Shown piece after piece: positions 45,838-55,010 of a DNA stretch of 64,000 nt. Source of the stretch: Micavibrio aeruginosavorus ARL-13 (lineage in GTDB: Bacteria > Pseudomonadota > Alphaproteobacteria > Micavibrionales > Micavibrionaceae); contig NC_016026.1 in the NCBI RefSeq assembly GCF_000226315.1, positions 62,001 to 126,000 on the forward strand. The letters run 5' to 3'. Each line of letters opens with the position of its first letter. The first letter of the stretch is position 1. A model generated the notes under the pieces. It made no database searches and was not told where the DNA came from. It saw only the letters and a list, made by a program, of their open reading frames with translations. Made by a program: the position numbers and the translations under genes.

Positions 45838-46260
45838 ATGACCGGAACATCTTTTGAAGAACGCAAAAAGGCTTTTAACGAGGCCGCTGAAACATCATTG
45901 CAAAACATGGAATACCGGCTCTATCGCGACCCGTTGATTACCATGGGTGTGATGGCGTTTGCGAAGAAGGTTCTGGACCTCACCGACCATGGTGCGCGTG
46001 TGCGCGCGGCCCAATTGCTGGCCCCCTATGTGATGCAGGGCGGTACGATGGGCTATGCTGTATTCCAGACATGGGAACCGCTGGTTCGTAAGATTGGTGA
46101 TGCCGACCCGATCCGGGCGGAAAAACTGGCCGGGGCTTATTTCAATATGATGGATGACAGCGCCGACCCCCGTTTTGCCAAGGCCTATAAATTGTACTCT
46201 GATATGTCCAATCTGGTTCAGCAAAACCAAAGCAGGGCCTATCGTCCATTCCAGGATTAA
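45838..46260 (+). CDS. Hypothetical protein embedded in the type I secretion cluster
   Basis: A 140-residue soluble, helical protein. Strong ribosome-binding site (GAGGGGG) before ATG 45838. Sequences such as F-E-E-R-K-K-A-F-N-E-A-A-E-T-S-L-Q-N and D-P-R-F-A-K-A-Y-K-L-Y-S-D-M-S-N-L-V-Q-Q indicate helices. It contains no Cys or Cys-His-Asp pattern, so it is not a LapG-type protease. Family not recognised. Its place between the TolC-like and ABC transporter genes suggests a role in secretion or adhesin control. Confidence 0.7.
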   Translation: MTGTSFEERKKAFNEAAETSLQNMEYRLYRDPLITMGVMAFAKKVLDLTDHGARVRAAQLLAPYVMQGGTMGYAVFQTWEPLVRKIGDADPIRAEKLAGAYFNMMDDSADPRFAKAYKLYSDMSNLVQQNQSRAYRPFQD

Positions 46261-46337
46261 TGCCGATTTGGGGTGGGCGGGCTAGGCTCCGCGCACAAGG
46301 TCTGATAGAATAAAACCCTCTTCCTGCACGTCCCGGT

Positions 46338-48686
46338 ATGCGCCGGGGTGCCCTTCCTTTTATTTCTATCCGGGATTTTATCGCCGTGACCGTATCGCCG
46401 TCTGATGCCGCTCCAGAAGCGCAATCTGAACAATCCGTTCCTTCCGATCAGACTCCTGATCAAGACAGCACATGGTCGCTACAGGCGGACCGCATGGCAT
46501 CGCATTCGCCGCTGGTGGATTGCCTGCGTCTGCTGGCCGGGCATTACGGGCGGCGCACCTCTGCGGCCAGCCTGACCGCCGGTCTGCCCATTCCGCCAAC
46601 GGGCATCACGCCGGCCTTGTTTGCACGCGCCGCCGAACGCGCCGACATGAATGCACAACTGGTTGATCGCGGTATTGATGCGCTGGCGATTGCGCCGAAC
46701 TTGCCGTGCATTCTGGTGCTGGAAAAGGGGCAGGCCTGTATCCTGTGGGATGTGAAATATCCGGCCAAACACCCGCCGAAAAAAGAACCGGGCCATGCGG
46801 TGGAACTGCACCCCGAAACATCTTTTGTTGTTCAGTTCGCCGAAACTGAAGATGTGCGTGAAAATATTCCGCTGGCGCGTATGCGCGACCTGTATGCGGG
46901 GTATGCGTTCTTTGTCCGCCCGGTGGCGCGTACGGATGACCGTGCGGGTCCGGCGGAAATCAATACGGCGCGCGATTGGTTCTGGGGTGCGCTCAAGGAA
47001 CATAAGCGCCTGTATAAAGAAGTGGCGGTGGCCGCGGTCCTCATCAATATTTTCGCGCTGGTCAGTTCGCTGTTCACCATGAACGTGTATGACCGCGTGG
47101 TGCCCAATGCCGCGTTTGATACGTTGTGGGTGCTGGCCGCCGGTGTGGCAACCGTCTACACCTTTGATTTTATTCTTAAAAACCTGCGGGCGCAGTTTTT
47201 GGATTTTGCCGGGCGCAAGGCCGACATTAAAATCTCCGCCAGCCTGTTTGAACAAATTCTCGGCATGACCATGGCCGCCCGTCCGGCCAGCGCCGGTGTA
47301 CTGGCCAGCAACATGCGTGAATTTGAAGGGCTGCGCGATTTCTTCACCTCGGCCACGTTGGTTGCGCTGATCGATCTGCCCTTCATCGTCATGTTCATTC
47401 TGCTGATCCTCGTCATCGCGGGGCCGTGGGTGGCGCTGGTGCCGACTGTATGCGTACCGCTGGTAATTTTGTTCGGCTATCTGATGCAGCGTCCGCTGGC
47501 CAAGATCATGAAGGAATCGATGATGGAAAGTGCGTTGAAAAACGCACTGCTGTTCGAAGCGATTTCCGGGCTTGAAACCGTGAAGGTGCAAGCCGCCGAA
47601 GGTCACACCCAACGCAAATGGGAAGAGCTGAACGAAAAATCATCACGCACCGGGATGAAATCGCGCAAGCTGTCATCCTTCGCGATGAACTTCACCATGT
47701 ATATCCAACAACTGGCCAGCGCGGCGGTGGTGATCGTCGGCGTGTACCAGATTGTTGAGGGCAATATCACCATGGGGGCGTTGATCGCCTCGGTGATTTT
47801 GTCGGGCCGGGCCATGGCACCGTTGGCGCAGGTGGCGGGGTTGTTGACCCGTTTAAGTCAGTCAAAACAGGCGCTTATCCAGCTTGATGATCTGATGAAG
47901 CGTCCGGTTGAGCGTCCGGCGGGGAAACATTTTATCTCCATGCCATCGATCAAGGGGGATGTTGAATTCCGCGATGTCGTTTTCAAATATCCGGGCCAGA
48001 CCATTCCGGCCCTGAACCATGTCAGTTTCACCATCAATCCGGGCGACCGTATTGGCGTCATCGGCGCGGTGGGTTCGGGCAAGACAACGCTGGAACGGTT
48101 GCTTCTGAACTTGTACCAGCCCGACAGCGGATCGGTGCAGATTGATGGCACCGATGTGCGTCAGATTGATCCGGGCGATTTGCGTCGCTCCGTCGGTGCG
48201 GTTCAACAAAGCCCGCAATTGTTCTACGGTACCGTGCGTGAAAACATCACCATGGGGCATGAAACGGCGCCGGATCGCTCCGTCCTGCGCGCTGCCGATC
48301 TGGCTGGTGTGATGGAATTTTTGCGTGAAACGCAAGCGGGTCTGGATACGCAGGTCGGTGAACGCGGTGAAGCCCTGTCCGGTGGTCAGCGCCAGGCCGT
48401 CGCGATCGCGCGGGCGCTGCTGTACGATCCCCCGGTTCTGATTCTGGACGAACCAACCGCATCGCTCGACCCTGCGTCGGAACAGCGTTTGATGAAACGG
48501 TTAAACGTTTTGTGCGAGAATAAGACGACGATCCTGATCACGCACAAGGGTACGATGCTGGGCCTGGTGAATAAAATCATCCTGCTCGACCGTGGCCGCG
48601 TGGTTGATTTTGGGCCGAAGGATGATGTTATCCGTAAATTACAGGCCCGCCAGTACGGCACCCAGGCCGAACAAACAGACGTTTAA
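46338..48686 (+). CDS. Type I secretion ABC transporter (LapB-like permease/ATPase)
   Basis: Inner-membrane ATPase that drives type I export. Domains: degenerate peptidase C39-like domain (residues about 50-160; V-D-C-L-R-L-L-A-G-H-Y-G-R has a Cys but the catalytic His is not apparent), six transmembrane helices (about 220-510), and the nucleotide-binding domain with Walker A G-A-V-G-S-G-K-T-T near 576, signature L-S-G-G-Q near 679 and Walker B L-I-L-D-E-P near 701. Such C39-like domains bind RTX substrates in adhesin exporters. Start is ATG 46338 or the in-frame GTG 46386. HlyD-type partner follows after 14 bases. Confidence 0.93.
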   Translation: MRRGALPFISIRDFIAVTVSPSDAAPEAQSEQSVPSDQTPDQDSTWSLQADRMASHSPLVDCLRLLAGHYGRRTSAASLTAGLPIPPTGITPALFARAAERADMNAQLVDRGIDALAIAPNLPCILVLEKGQACILWDVKYPAKHPPKKEPGHAVELHPETSFVVQFAETEDVRENIPLARMRDLYAGYAFFVRPVARTDDRAGPAEINTARDWFWGALKEHKRLYKEVAVAAVLINIFALVSSLFTMNVYDRVVPNAAFDTLWVLAAGVATVYTFDFILKNLRAQFLDFAGRKADIKISASLFEQILGMTMAARPASAGVLASNMREFEGLRDFFTSATLVALIDLPFIVMFILLILVIAGPWVALVPTVCVPLVILFGYLMQRPLAKIMKESMMESALKNALLFEAISGLETVKVQAAEGHTQRKWEELNEKSSRTGMKSRKLSSFAMNFTMYIQQLASAAVVIVGVYQIVEGNITMGALIASVILSGRAMAPLAQVAGLLTRLSQSKQALIQLDDLMKRPVERPAGKHFISMPSIKGDVEFRDVVFKYPGQTIPALNHVSFTINPGDRIGVIGAVGSGKTTLERLLLNLYQPDSGSVQIDGTDVRQIDPGDLRRSVGAVQQSPQLFYGTVRENITMGHETAPDRSVLRAADLAGVMEFLRETQAGLDTQVGERGEALSGGQRQAVAIARALLYDPPVLILDEPTASLDPASEQRLMKRLNVLCENKTTILITHKGTMLGLVNKIILLDRGRVVDFGPKDDVIRKLQARQYGTQAEQTDV

Positions 48687-48700
48687 ACGGACGCAGTTTC

Positions 48701-50134
48701 ATGAATACACCTGTCAAAAAACCAAACGCTGACAATAAACCTGCGAGCACACAACCCGCTGAGGATACGATCAATTCCAGCGCGGGTTGGGCCAAGGCGC
48801 AACAGGATTGGGCCAAGCAGAATTTTGAAAAGATGCAGGCCCATGCCGACCGGTATTTCACCACGGATGAAGAATTGCCGTTGTCGCGCCATTTGATTCT
48901 GGTGTTCTCGGTGTTGTTCTTTGTGGTCTTTGTCCTGTGGGCCAGCTTTGCCCCGATTGACGAAGTGACGCGCGGGCAGGGCAAGGTTATTCCGTCTGGC
49001 GAAGTGCAAATCATCCAAAGCCTGGATGGCGGGATTGTCGATGAATTCATGATTCGTGAAGGCGACGAAGTCACCGCCAATCAGATTATTATGCGCCTGC
49101 GTAATCTGGATGCGTCCTCCGATCTGGGTGTGAATCAGGCGAAATATCTGGGTCTGCTGGCCACCATCGCGCGCTTGCGTGCCGAGGCCGAGGGCAAGGC
49201 CACGCCGGAATTTCCCGAAAATGTAATGAAGGGCGCGCCGCAAAGCGTGACAGAACAACTGGAAGCCTTCCGCGCCAATACCCAAAGTTTGAACGCGCAA
49301 CTGGCCGTGTATCAGCAACAATTGGCCCAACGGGAACAGGAAGTGCGTGAGTTGAACACCCGTGCCGCCGATTTGCGCGAGGTGATTCGCCTGTCCCGGT
49401 CCGAGCGCGATATGATTGCGCCGCTGGTTGAACGTGGATCGGCGCCGAAGATTGAATTGATCCAGTTGGAGCGCGGATTAAAAGAAAAACAATCCGAATT
49501 GAACTCTGCTTTGTCCGCTTTGCCGCGTGCGCAATCCGCCGTGGCTGAAGCCAAAGCGAAGATTGATGAGGTGACGGATACCGTGCGGGCACAGGCGCAA
49601 ACCGAATTATCCGCCAAGCAGATCGAGATGAACGCGATCAGCCAGACCCTGGGGTCGTTGGAAGATCGCAAAACCCGGACCGAAATCCGTTCCCCTGTAA
49701 ACGGGACGATCAAGGATCTGAAAATCAATACGGTCGGCGGCGTGGTGAAGCCGGGCGACCCGATTGTAGAAATTGTGCCCAAGGATGACCAGCTGCTGGT
49801 CGAGGCGCAAATTCGCCCGTCCGATATTGCATTCCTCTATCCGGGGCAGGCCGCTGTTGTCAAAATCACCGCCTATGATTTTTCGATCTATGGTGGACTG
49901 AAGGGTGAACTGGTCGATATTTCCGCCGACTCCATCACCAATGAAAAGGGTGAAAGTTTTTATCGTGTGAAAGTGCGCACGAATGAAAACAGCCTGAAGC
50001 GCAAAGGCGAGGTGCTGCCGATTATTCCGGGCATGGTGGCCTCGGTCGACATTATGACGGGTAAGAAAACGGTGATGGAATATATCCTGAAACCACTGAT
50101 CAAAACCGTCGATGGCGCGATGCGCGAGCGGTAA
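48701..50134 (+). CDS. HlyD/LapC-like type I secretion membrane-fusion protein
   Basis: Periplasmic adaptor bridging the ABC transporter and the TolC-like channel. One transmembrane helix at about residues 64-85 (I-L-V-F-S-V-L-F-F-V-V-F-V-L-W-A) follows a cytoplasmic N-terminal segment. Then come the barrel-sandwich half (G-K-V-I-P-S-G-E-V-Q-I-I-Q-S-L-D-G-G-I-V), a long coiled coil (about 155-310) and the second half with I-R-S-P-V-N-G-T-I-K-D-L. The final V-S-V/V-D-I-M-T-G-K-K-T-V-M-E-Y-I-L-K-P motif is typical of HlyD-type adaptors. Length 477 is normal. Confidence 0.94.
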   Translation: MNTPVKKPNADNKPASTQPAEDTINSSAGWAKAQQDWAKQNFEKMQAHADRYFTTDEELPLSRHLILVFSVLFFVVFVLWASFAPIDEVTRGQGKVIPSGEVQIIQSLDGGIVDEFMIREGDEVTANQIIMRLRNLDASSDLGVNQAKYLGLLATIARLRAEAEGKATPEFPENVMKGAPQSVTEQLEAFRANTQSLNAQLAVYQQQLAQREQEVRELNTRAADLREVIRLSRSERDMIAPLVERGSAPKIELIQLERGLKEKQSELNSALSALPRAQSAVAEAKAKIDEVTDTVRAQAQTELSAKQIEMNAISQTLGSLEDRKTRTEIRSPVNGTIKDLKINTVGGVVKPGDPIVEIVPKDDQLLVEAQIRPSDIAFLYPGQAAVVKITAYDFSIYGGLKGELVDISADSITNEKGESFYRVKVRTNENSLKRKGEVLPIIPGMVASVDIMTGKKTVMEYILKPLIKTVDGAMRER

Positions 50135-50163
50135 AATTTTAATACGTACAATCTTTATCATGG

Positions 50164-50236
50164 GCATTCCCGCGAAAGCGGGAATCCACGCAAACATGTC
50201 TGTCCTCTGTATGGATTCCCGCTTTCGCGGGAATGC
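50164..50236. repeat. Perfect 25-bp inverted repeat (REP/dRS3-like) between convergent genes
   Basis: Arms 50164-50188 and 50212-50236 are exact reverse complements around a 23-base loop. Each arm is itself palindromic (ATTCCCGC-GAAA-GCGGGAAT). It lies between the HlyD-like gene and the SpoIIAA-like gene, which converge here, so it may also end transcription. A related element is at 58231-58302. Confidence 0.9.
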
Positions 50237-50281
50237 TAAATGGGGCATGAAATGGAATTTGATTTTACGGGTGCTTATAGA

Positions 50282-50692
50282 TTACGCGGGTTCGTTGCTT
50301 TTAATCCAGCGCACGGCTTCTTCCAATTCCCCGGCCGCGTAAACCCGCATGACGCCCAATATTTTGGGCGGCAGGATCAGTCGTGATTTCATCACCGCCC
50401 GTTCGGTCGGATTAATGTACGCCAATCGCGTCGCGAACGGGGCCTGGTAAAAGATGGTTTTCAGGTTCAGTTCCGCCGCGTCATCTTCCCATCCCAGAAA
50501 ATCGACATATTCGATCAGCATGCGCAGCTGGCCATGTTTTTCAATGATGGCGTTTCCGATATCAACGCACACATCCTTGTAATCCTGGGCATTGATAATA
50601 CCGGTATAGCGGACGCAAAATGTGTCCAGCGCGGTATGGGGCAGGTTGATAACGGTTTTCCCGCTTACAGGGGGCGTCTGATCGTTTGGCAT
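50282..50692 (-). CDS. SpoIIAA/STAS-like protein, array member 4
   Basis: A 136-residue soluble protein of the SpoIIAA-like (STAS/SEC14-related) group. It follows the family order: an opening strand (F-C-V-R-Y-T-G-I-I), the segment H-G-Q-L-R-M-L-I-E-Y, then G-W-E-D-D-A-A-E-L, an I-N-P-T-E motif and the closing R-V-Y-A-A-G-E-L-E-E-A-V-R-W-I. Such proteins often bind lipid-like ligands or act in signalling, but the role here is unknown. Last gene of four on this strand, 84 bases from the previous one. Confidence 0.75.
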   Translation of the reverse strand: MPNDQTPPVSGKTVINLPHTALDTFCVRYTGIINAQDYKDVCVDIGNAIIEKHGQLRMLIEYVDFLGWEDDAAELNLKTIFYQAPFATRLAYINPTERAVMKSRLILPPKILGVMRVYAAGELEEAVRWIKSNEPA

Positions 50693-50776
50693 CTATGGCT
50701 TAAAAAATAAAAAAGCAACTGAATAGACGCTATATAAGAAGGGCTGGGTGCCCTTGTCTACATATCTAAGGTGGTG

Positions 50777-51199
50777 TTATGCGGCGGGATTTTTGTGATC
50801 GTCGGTCCGCTCCGGGCGGTTCATCCATTCCACGGCTTCGGCGATCTGCCCGGCCTCGAACATGCGCATATTGTTTTTCAAATCCGCCGGTAACAGCATG
50901 TGGGCTTTGGCCAGCGTGCGCTTGCTGGGGTTGATGTAGACCAGTTTGCGGACATGTGGGCATTGCCGCAAAACCGTTTTAAAGTTCAATTCGGCGGCCT
51001 CGTCATCCCACCCGGCGAAATTGGGGCCAAATTCAATCAACAGGCGGATGGTGCCGTATTTCGCAATTGCGGCATCCGATTGTTTGATGAAAATTTCGGT
51101 ATATTCGGGCACGTTCATAACACCGTCATACCGGGCGCAAAATAAATCGCCCTCGGTTTGCGGCAGGATGATTACGCATTTTTCTTTTGTGTTGGTCAT
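50777..51199 (-). CDS. SpoIIAA/STAS-like protein, array member 3
   Basis: A 140-residue paralogue: L-F-C-A-R-Y-D-G-V-M, G-T-I-R-L-L-I-E-F, F-A-G-W-D-D-E-A-A-E-L-N-F-K-T, V-Y-I-N-P-S-K-R and M-R-M-F-E-A-G-Q-I-A-E-A-V-E-W-M. The ATG at 51199 overlaps the upstream gene's stop as ATGA, indicating translational coupling; the upstream frame start at 51229 is less likely. Most similar to member 4 of the array. Confidence 0.75.
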   Translation of the reverse strand: MTNTKEKCVIILPQTEGDLFCARYDGVMNVPEYTEIFIKQSDAAIAKYGTIRLLIEFGPNFAGWDDEAAELNFKTVLRQCPHVRKLVYINPSKRTLAKAHMLLPADLKNNMRMFEAGQIAEAVEWMNRPERTDDHKNPAA

Positions 51200-51585
51200 C
51201 GCGTTTCTGGCCTGTACGCCTGCATCCATGCAATGGCGTCATCCAGATCCTCCAGATTGAAATACCGTGTTTCAGCCTTGATAATCGGACGCATCATTTT
51301 CATCAACAGGATGCGCTGATCCGGCGGACTGACATAGGCCAGCCGGCGGGCCGTGCTGCCAATATCAGTGATGCATTTAAAACTCAACGCCGCCGCCTGT
51401 TCCGACCAGCCTTTGAAATCGCGGTCATAATAAACCAGAAGATTGTACCACCCGTTTTTTTGCTGGATTGCGCGCACGGGCGTATCAAAAAACTGTATAT
51501 AATCGTCCACGCTGATGGTGTCGTGCAAATGCACGAACAATGTTGTGGCATTGGTTTCCGGCATGATCGTAATGGTGTTGGTCAT
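51196..51585 (-). CDS. SpoIIAA/STAS-like protein, array member 2
   Basis: A 129-residue paralogue with the same layout: L-F-V-H-L-H-D-T-I, Y-Y-D-R-D-F-K-G-W-S-E-Q-A-A-A-L, R-L-A-Y-V-S-P-P-D-Q and E-T-R-Y-F-N-L-E-D-L-D-D-A-I-A-W-M. Overlaps member 3 by 4 bases and follows member 1 after 22 bases, so the four genes form one operon. No membrane segments. Confidence 0.75.
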   Translation of the reverse strand: MTNTITIMPETNATTLFVHLHDTISVDDYIQFFDTPVRAIQQKNGWYNLLVYYDRDFKGWSEQAAALSFKCITDIGSTARRLAYVSPPDQRILLMKMMRPIIKAETRYFNLEDLDDAIAWMQAYRPETR

Positions 51586-51607
51586 GCGATCCCCCGTGAA
51601 AATGGTG

Positions 51608-52003
51608 TTATATCCGGGCCCAGGCCAGGGCGTCCTGGAACTGGTCTGTGTTGAAGATACGCAGATCGGTTTTCAACGCGGCCTGACGCATGCCCACATA
51701 CTGAACCATTTTTTCGGGCAGATTGACAATCGCCAGTTTTTTTAAGTGCCGGGCCAGAAACAGCGTCGATGCCAGGTCGGCCATCGCGGCTTCTTCCTCC
51801 CAGCCCAGAAATTTTTCAAACAACAGGACCATGCGGATTTCCCCATGGTCGGCGGCCATCTTCTGCACCAGCGGCAAAAACTGGGTCTTGTATCCCTCAC
51901 CACTGATGGGTTTGTCGACACGGATGCAGATCACGCGCTCATCCGTTTCGGGCATGATCTCGTTAAATTGCGTCGTATCCATCCGGCGTACACCCGTTTC
52001 CAT
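51608..52003 (-). CDS. SpoIIAA/STAS-like protein, array member 1
   Basis: First gene of the array, 131 residues: I-C-I-R-V-D-K-P-I, H-G-E-I-R-M-V-L-L-F-E-K-F-L-G-W-E-E-E-A-A, K-L-A-I-V-N-L-P-E-K and D-L-R-I-F-N-T-D-Q-F-Q-D-A-L-A-W-A. The most divergent member. ATG 52003 or an in-frame ATG at 51982 may be used. Promoter would lie in 52004-52323. Confidence 0.72.
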   Translation of the reverse strand: METGVRRMDTTQFNEIMPETDERVICIRVDKPISGEGYKTQFLPLVQKMAADHGEIRMVLLFEKFLGWEEEAAMADLASTLFLARHLKKLAIVNLPEKMVQYVGMRQAALKTDLRIFNTDQFQDALAWARI

Positions 52004-52323
52004 GTTAAAAAGTATAGGCGCGCAACCTTACGCCAAACTTATTTTACATAGACAATTAGCACGCAAAAATGAATAAAGGATATATTCGAACACGCTGATA
52101 AATAAACGAAATTGGGCCGTGTTTGCCGGATCGTCCGGTGGGGGTGGCCGGGTCCGAGGGGGGCACCGCCAACTGCGTGGGTGATCGTGTTGAAAAGCCA
52201 TGATTTATAACGCTCAACTGGCTGTGGCGGCTTGCTTTTTGCGTGGACATTGTGTTTCTTAACATATCGTGCGGCGCAACGGGTTTTGCGCCCGCCGTAT
52301 ATTAGCAAATCACAAGGTTTATC
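52004..52323. other. Intergenic region between the SpoIIAA-like operon and thrS
   Basis: This holds the promoters of the divergent SpoIIAA-like operon and thrS, but no clear -35/-10 pair could be assigned. A 7-bp hairpin GGCGCAA / TTGCGCC (52273-52279 and 52286-52292) lies about 31 bases before the thrS ATG and might be a translational control element. No gene is seen. Confidence 0.45.
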
Positions 52324-54306
52324 ATGTCCAACACCGCCGCCGCTCTGGATCACATCACCCTCACGCTGCCCGATGGGGCCACGCGCACCGTCCCGGCGGG
52401 GACGACGGGTCTGCAATTTGCCGAGTCGATTGCAAAGTCGTTGGCCAAGGCCGCGATTGCCATTTCCGTCAATGGCGACATTCGCGACCTGTCCCGCCCG
52501 TTGGAAGACGGCGCAACGGTCAGCATCATTAAACGCGAGGACAATGCCGCGCTGGAGATGATCCGCCATGACTGCGCCCACGTTCTGGCCGAAGCGGTGC
52601 AGGAATTATTCCCGGGCACGCAGGTGACGATCGGCCCATCCATTGAAAACGGTTTCTATTACGACTTCGCCCGCAACGAACCCTTCACGCTGGAAGATTT
52701 GCCAAAGATCGAAGCGAAGATGAAGGAAATCATTGGCCGCGGCGCCGCGTTCGAACGCGAAGTGTGGGATCGCAATGATGCCATCAAGTTCTTCACCGAC
52801 AAGGGGGAGATGTACAAGGCCGAGCTGATCCGCGATTTGCCGGGCACGGAAACGATTACGATTTACAAACAAGGCACATGGCTTGACCTGTGCCGTGGCC
52901 CGCACATGCCGACCACCAAACATATCGGCACGGCATTCAAATTGACCAAGGTTGCCGGTGCATACTGGCGCGGTGATTCATCCAAGGCGATGCTGACCCG
53001 TATTTACGGCACCGCATGGCGCACCGAAGACGAATTGCAGGCCTACCTGACCCAGATTGAGGAAGCAGAAAAACGCGACCACCGCAAACTGGGCCGTGAA
53101 ATGGATCTGTTCCATTTGCAGGAAGAAGCGCAAGGGTCGGTGTTCTGGCATGACAAAGGCTACACCATCTGGCTCGCGCTGGAAGGATATGTGCGCCGCC
53201 GCCTGAAATCCGCGGGCTATATCGAAGTCAAAACGCCGCAGCTGATGGATTCCCGTTTCTGGGAACAATCGGGTCACTGGGGTAAATACCGCGAAAACAT
53301 GTTCGTGGTGCCGGACGTCGTGCCGAACACGGACGAAGGCGGCAAGGTGTTCAAGGAAGAGCCGAAACATTTCATGGCGCTGAAGCCCATGAACTGCCCG
53401 GCACACGTCCAGATTTTCAATCAGGGCATCAAATCCTATCGCGACCTGCCGATCCGCATGGCGGAATTTGGCTGCTGTCACCGCAACGAAGCGCATGGCG
53501 CCCTGCACGGCCTGATGCGTGTGCGCCAGTTCACGCAGGACGACGCCCACATCTTCTGCCGCGAAGATCAGATCGAAGCGGAGTCCATGGCGTTCTGCGA
53601 ATTGCTGCGCGTCATGTACACCGATCTGGGCTTTACCGATGTTGTGGTCAAACTGGCCACCCGTCCGGAAAAACGCGTCGGTACGGAAGAAAGCTGGGAT
53701 TACGCCGAGAACGCCTTGAAGCAGGCCTTGGATAAAGCCGGTCTGGCTTATGAAATCGCACCGGGTGACGGGGCGTTTTATGGCCCGAAACTGGAATTCC
53801 ACATCCGCGATGCAATTGGCCGGTCCTGGACCTGTGGCACGTTGCAGCTGGACCCGAACCTGCCCGAGCGTCTGGGCGCGTCCTATGTCGGCGAAGATGG
53901 TGCGAAACACCGCCCGTTGATGTTGCACCGGGCGATCCTGGGGTCGTTGGAACGCTTTATCGGTATCCTGATCGAAAACTATGCCGGGAAATTGCCGCTC
54001 TGGCTGGCCCCGGTCCAATGCGTGGTCGCCACCATCACGTCTGACGCGGATGATTACGCCCGTGACGTGCTGGAAAAACTGAAGGTCGCGGGCATCCGGG
54101 CCGAAATCGACCTGCGCAATGAAAAGATCAACTACAAGGTCCGGGAGCATTCCCTGGCCAAGGTCCCGGTCATGTTCGTGGTCGGCAAGCGCGAGGCCGA
54201 GGAGCAAAAGGTCGCCATTCGTCGCCTGGGCGATGAAAAACAGGCCTTTGACCCGCTGGAATCCGCGATTCAGGCCCTTGCAGAAAGCGTAAAACCGCCG
54301 TATTAA
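52324..54306 (+). CDS. thrS: Threonyl-tRNA synthetase
   Basis: Class II aminoacyl-tRNA synthetase of 660 residues. The N-terminal TGS domain ([12 protein letters not shown]) is followed by the editing domain ([10 protein letters not shown], and C near W-L-D-L-C-R-G-P-H). The catalytic core has [11 protein letters not shown] and [12 protein letters not shown], with the zinc-binding Cys present. The C-terminal anticodon-binding domain ([13 protein letters not shown]) is complete. infC follows. Confidence 0.98.
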   Translation: MSNTAAALDHITLTLPDGATRTVPAGTTGLQFAESIAKSLAKAAIAISVNGDIRDLSRPLEDGATVSIIKREDNAALEMIRHDCAHVLAEAVQELFPGTQVTIGPSIENGFYYDFARNEPFTLEDLPKIEAKMKEIIGRGAAFEREVWDRNDAIKFFTDKGEMYKAELIRDLPGTETITIYKQGTWLDLCRGPHMPTTKHIGTAFKLTKVAGAYWRGDSSKAMLTRIYGTAWRTEDELQAYLTQIEEAEKRDHRKLGREMDLFHLQEEAQGSVFWHDKGYTIWLALEGYVRRRLKSAGYIEVKTPQLMDSRFWEQSGHWGKYRENMFVVPDVVPNTDEGGKVFKEEPKHFMALKPMNCPAHVQIFNQGIKSYRDLPIRMAEFGCCHRNEAHGALHGLMRVRQFTQDDAHIFCREDQIEAESMAFCELLRVMYTDLGFTDVVVKLATRPEKRVGTEESWDYAENALKQALDKAGLAYEIAPGDGAFYGPKLEFHIRDAIGRSWTCGTLQLDPNLPERLGASYVGEDGAKHRPLMLHRAILGSLERFIGILIENYAGKLPLWLAPVQCVVATITSDADDYARDVLEKLKVAGIRAEIDLRNEKINYKVREHSLAKVPVMFVVGKREAEEQKVAIRRLGDEKQAFDPLESAIQALAESVKPPY

Positions 54307-54324
54307 TAACCCCTTATAGAAACT

Positions 54325-54348
54325 CGGGGGTGTGATGATCCGCCCCCG
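54325..54348 (+). promoter_or_regulatory. Hairpin between thrS and infC
   Basis: A short stem CGGGGG / CCCCCG (54325-54330 and 54343-54348) in the 73-base gap between thrS and infC. It has no T-run, so it is not a terminator. It could take part in leader control of infC. Confidence 0.35.
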
Positions 54349-54379
54349 GTAACACCAACTTAATTAATGGAGACGACCC

Positions 54380-54937
54380 ATCGCTAGACCACCTGTACCC
54401 CCGCGCCGTGATGCACCCCGTGATGACGGCCCGCGCGTGAATGCTCAAATCCGGGTGGACAAGGTCCGCCTGATCGGTGCCGATGGTGAAATGGTCGGCG
54501 TTGTGTCGATCCGCGAAGCTCTGGCCGCCGCTGAAGAAGCGGGTCTGGATCTGGTTGAAATCTCCCCGGGTGCTGAACCGCCGGTTTGCAAAATTCTCGA
54601 CTTCGGTAAATACAAGTACGAGATGCAAAAGAAGGCGAACGAAGCCCGCAAAAAACAAAAAGTCATCGAGATCAAGGAACTGAAATTGCGTCCCGCAATC
54701 GGTGACCATGATTACGAAGTGAAGATGAAGGCCGCCCGCCGCTTCCTGGAAGAAGGGGACAAGGTGAAATTCACCCTCCGCTTCCGTGGTCGCGAAATGG
54801 CGCACCAGCAATTGGGGATGGAAGTTCTCAATCGCGTGAAGGAAGATCTGTCGGGTCTGGGCAAGGTTGAAATGGAACCGCGTCTGGAAGGCCGTCAGAT
54901 GATGATGGTCATCGCCTCTGAATCACCGAAGACTTAA
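54380..54937 (+). CDS. infC: Translation initiation factor IF-3, probable AUC start
   Basis: IF-3 (185 residues) binds the 30S subunit and monitors start-codon selection. The N-domain includes [14 protein letters not shown], the linker [10 protein letters not shown] and the C-domain [15 protein letters not shown]. No ATG fits the frame. The proposed start is ATC at 54380, preceded by GGAG with 7-base spacing, giving (M)-A-R-P-P-V-P-P. A rare start codon in infC is known in E. coli (AUU), where IF-3 represses its own translation. A GTG at 54437 is in frame but would remove 19 residues and lacks a good ribosome-binding site. Confidence 0.93.
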   Translation: MARPPVPPRRDAPRDDGPRVNAQIRVDKVRLIGADGEMVGVVSIREALAAAEEAGLDLVEISPGAEPPVCKILDFGKYKYEMQKKANEARKKQKVIEIKELKLRPAIGDHDYEVKMKAARRFLEEGDKVKFTLRFRGREMAHQQLGMEVLNRVKEDLSGLGKVEMEPRLEGRQMMMVIASESPKT

Positions 54938-54956
54938 ACACTTCGATAGCACATTC

Positions 54957-54988
54957 AAAAAGCCCCCGAGATTTTCGGGGGCTTTTTT
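54957..54988 (+). terminator. Rho-independent terminator after infC
   Basis: A 13-bp stem AAAAAGCCCCCGA / TCGGGGGCTTTTT with GATTT loop, followed by T-run. It may serve both strands. Confidence 0.93.
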
Positions 54989-55010
54989 AAATCAGGCCGC
55001 GTTCGGTGCG

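Noticed and set aside
45838-46260. Candidate LapG (BTLCP) protease
   Set aside because: Too short and without the Cys-His-Asp triad pattern.
52978-54207. 409-codon minus-strand frame
   Set aside because: Antisense shadow of thrS.
54367-54387. ATG in the infC leader
   Set aside because: Opens only six codons before TAG and is out of frame with IF-3.
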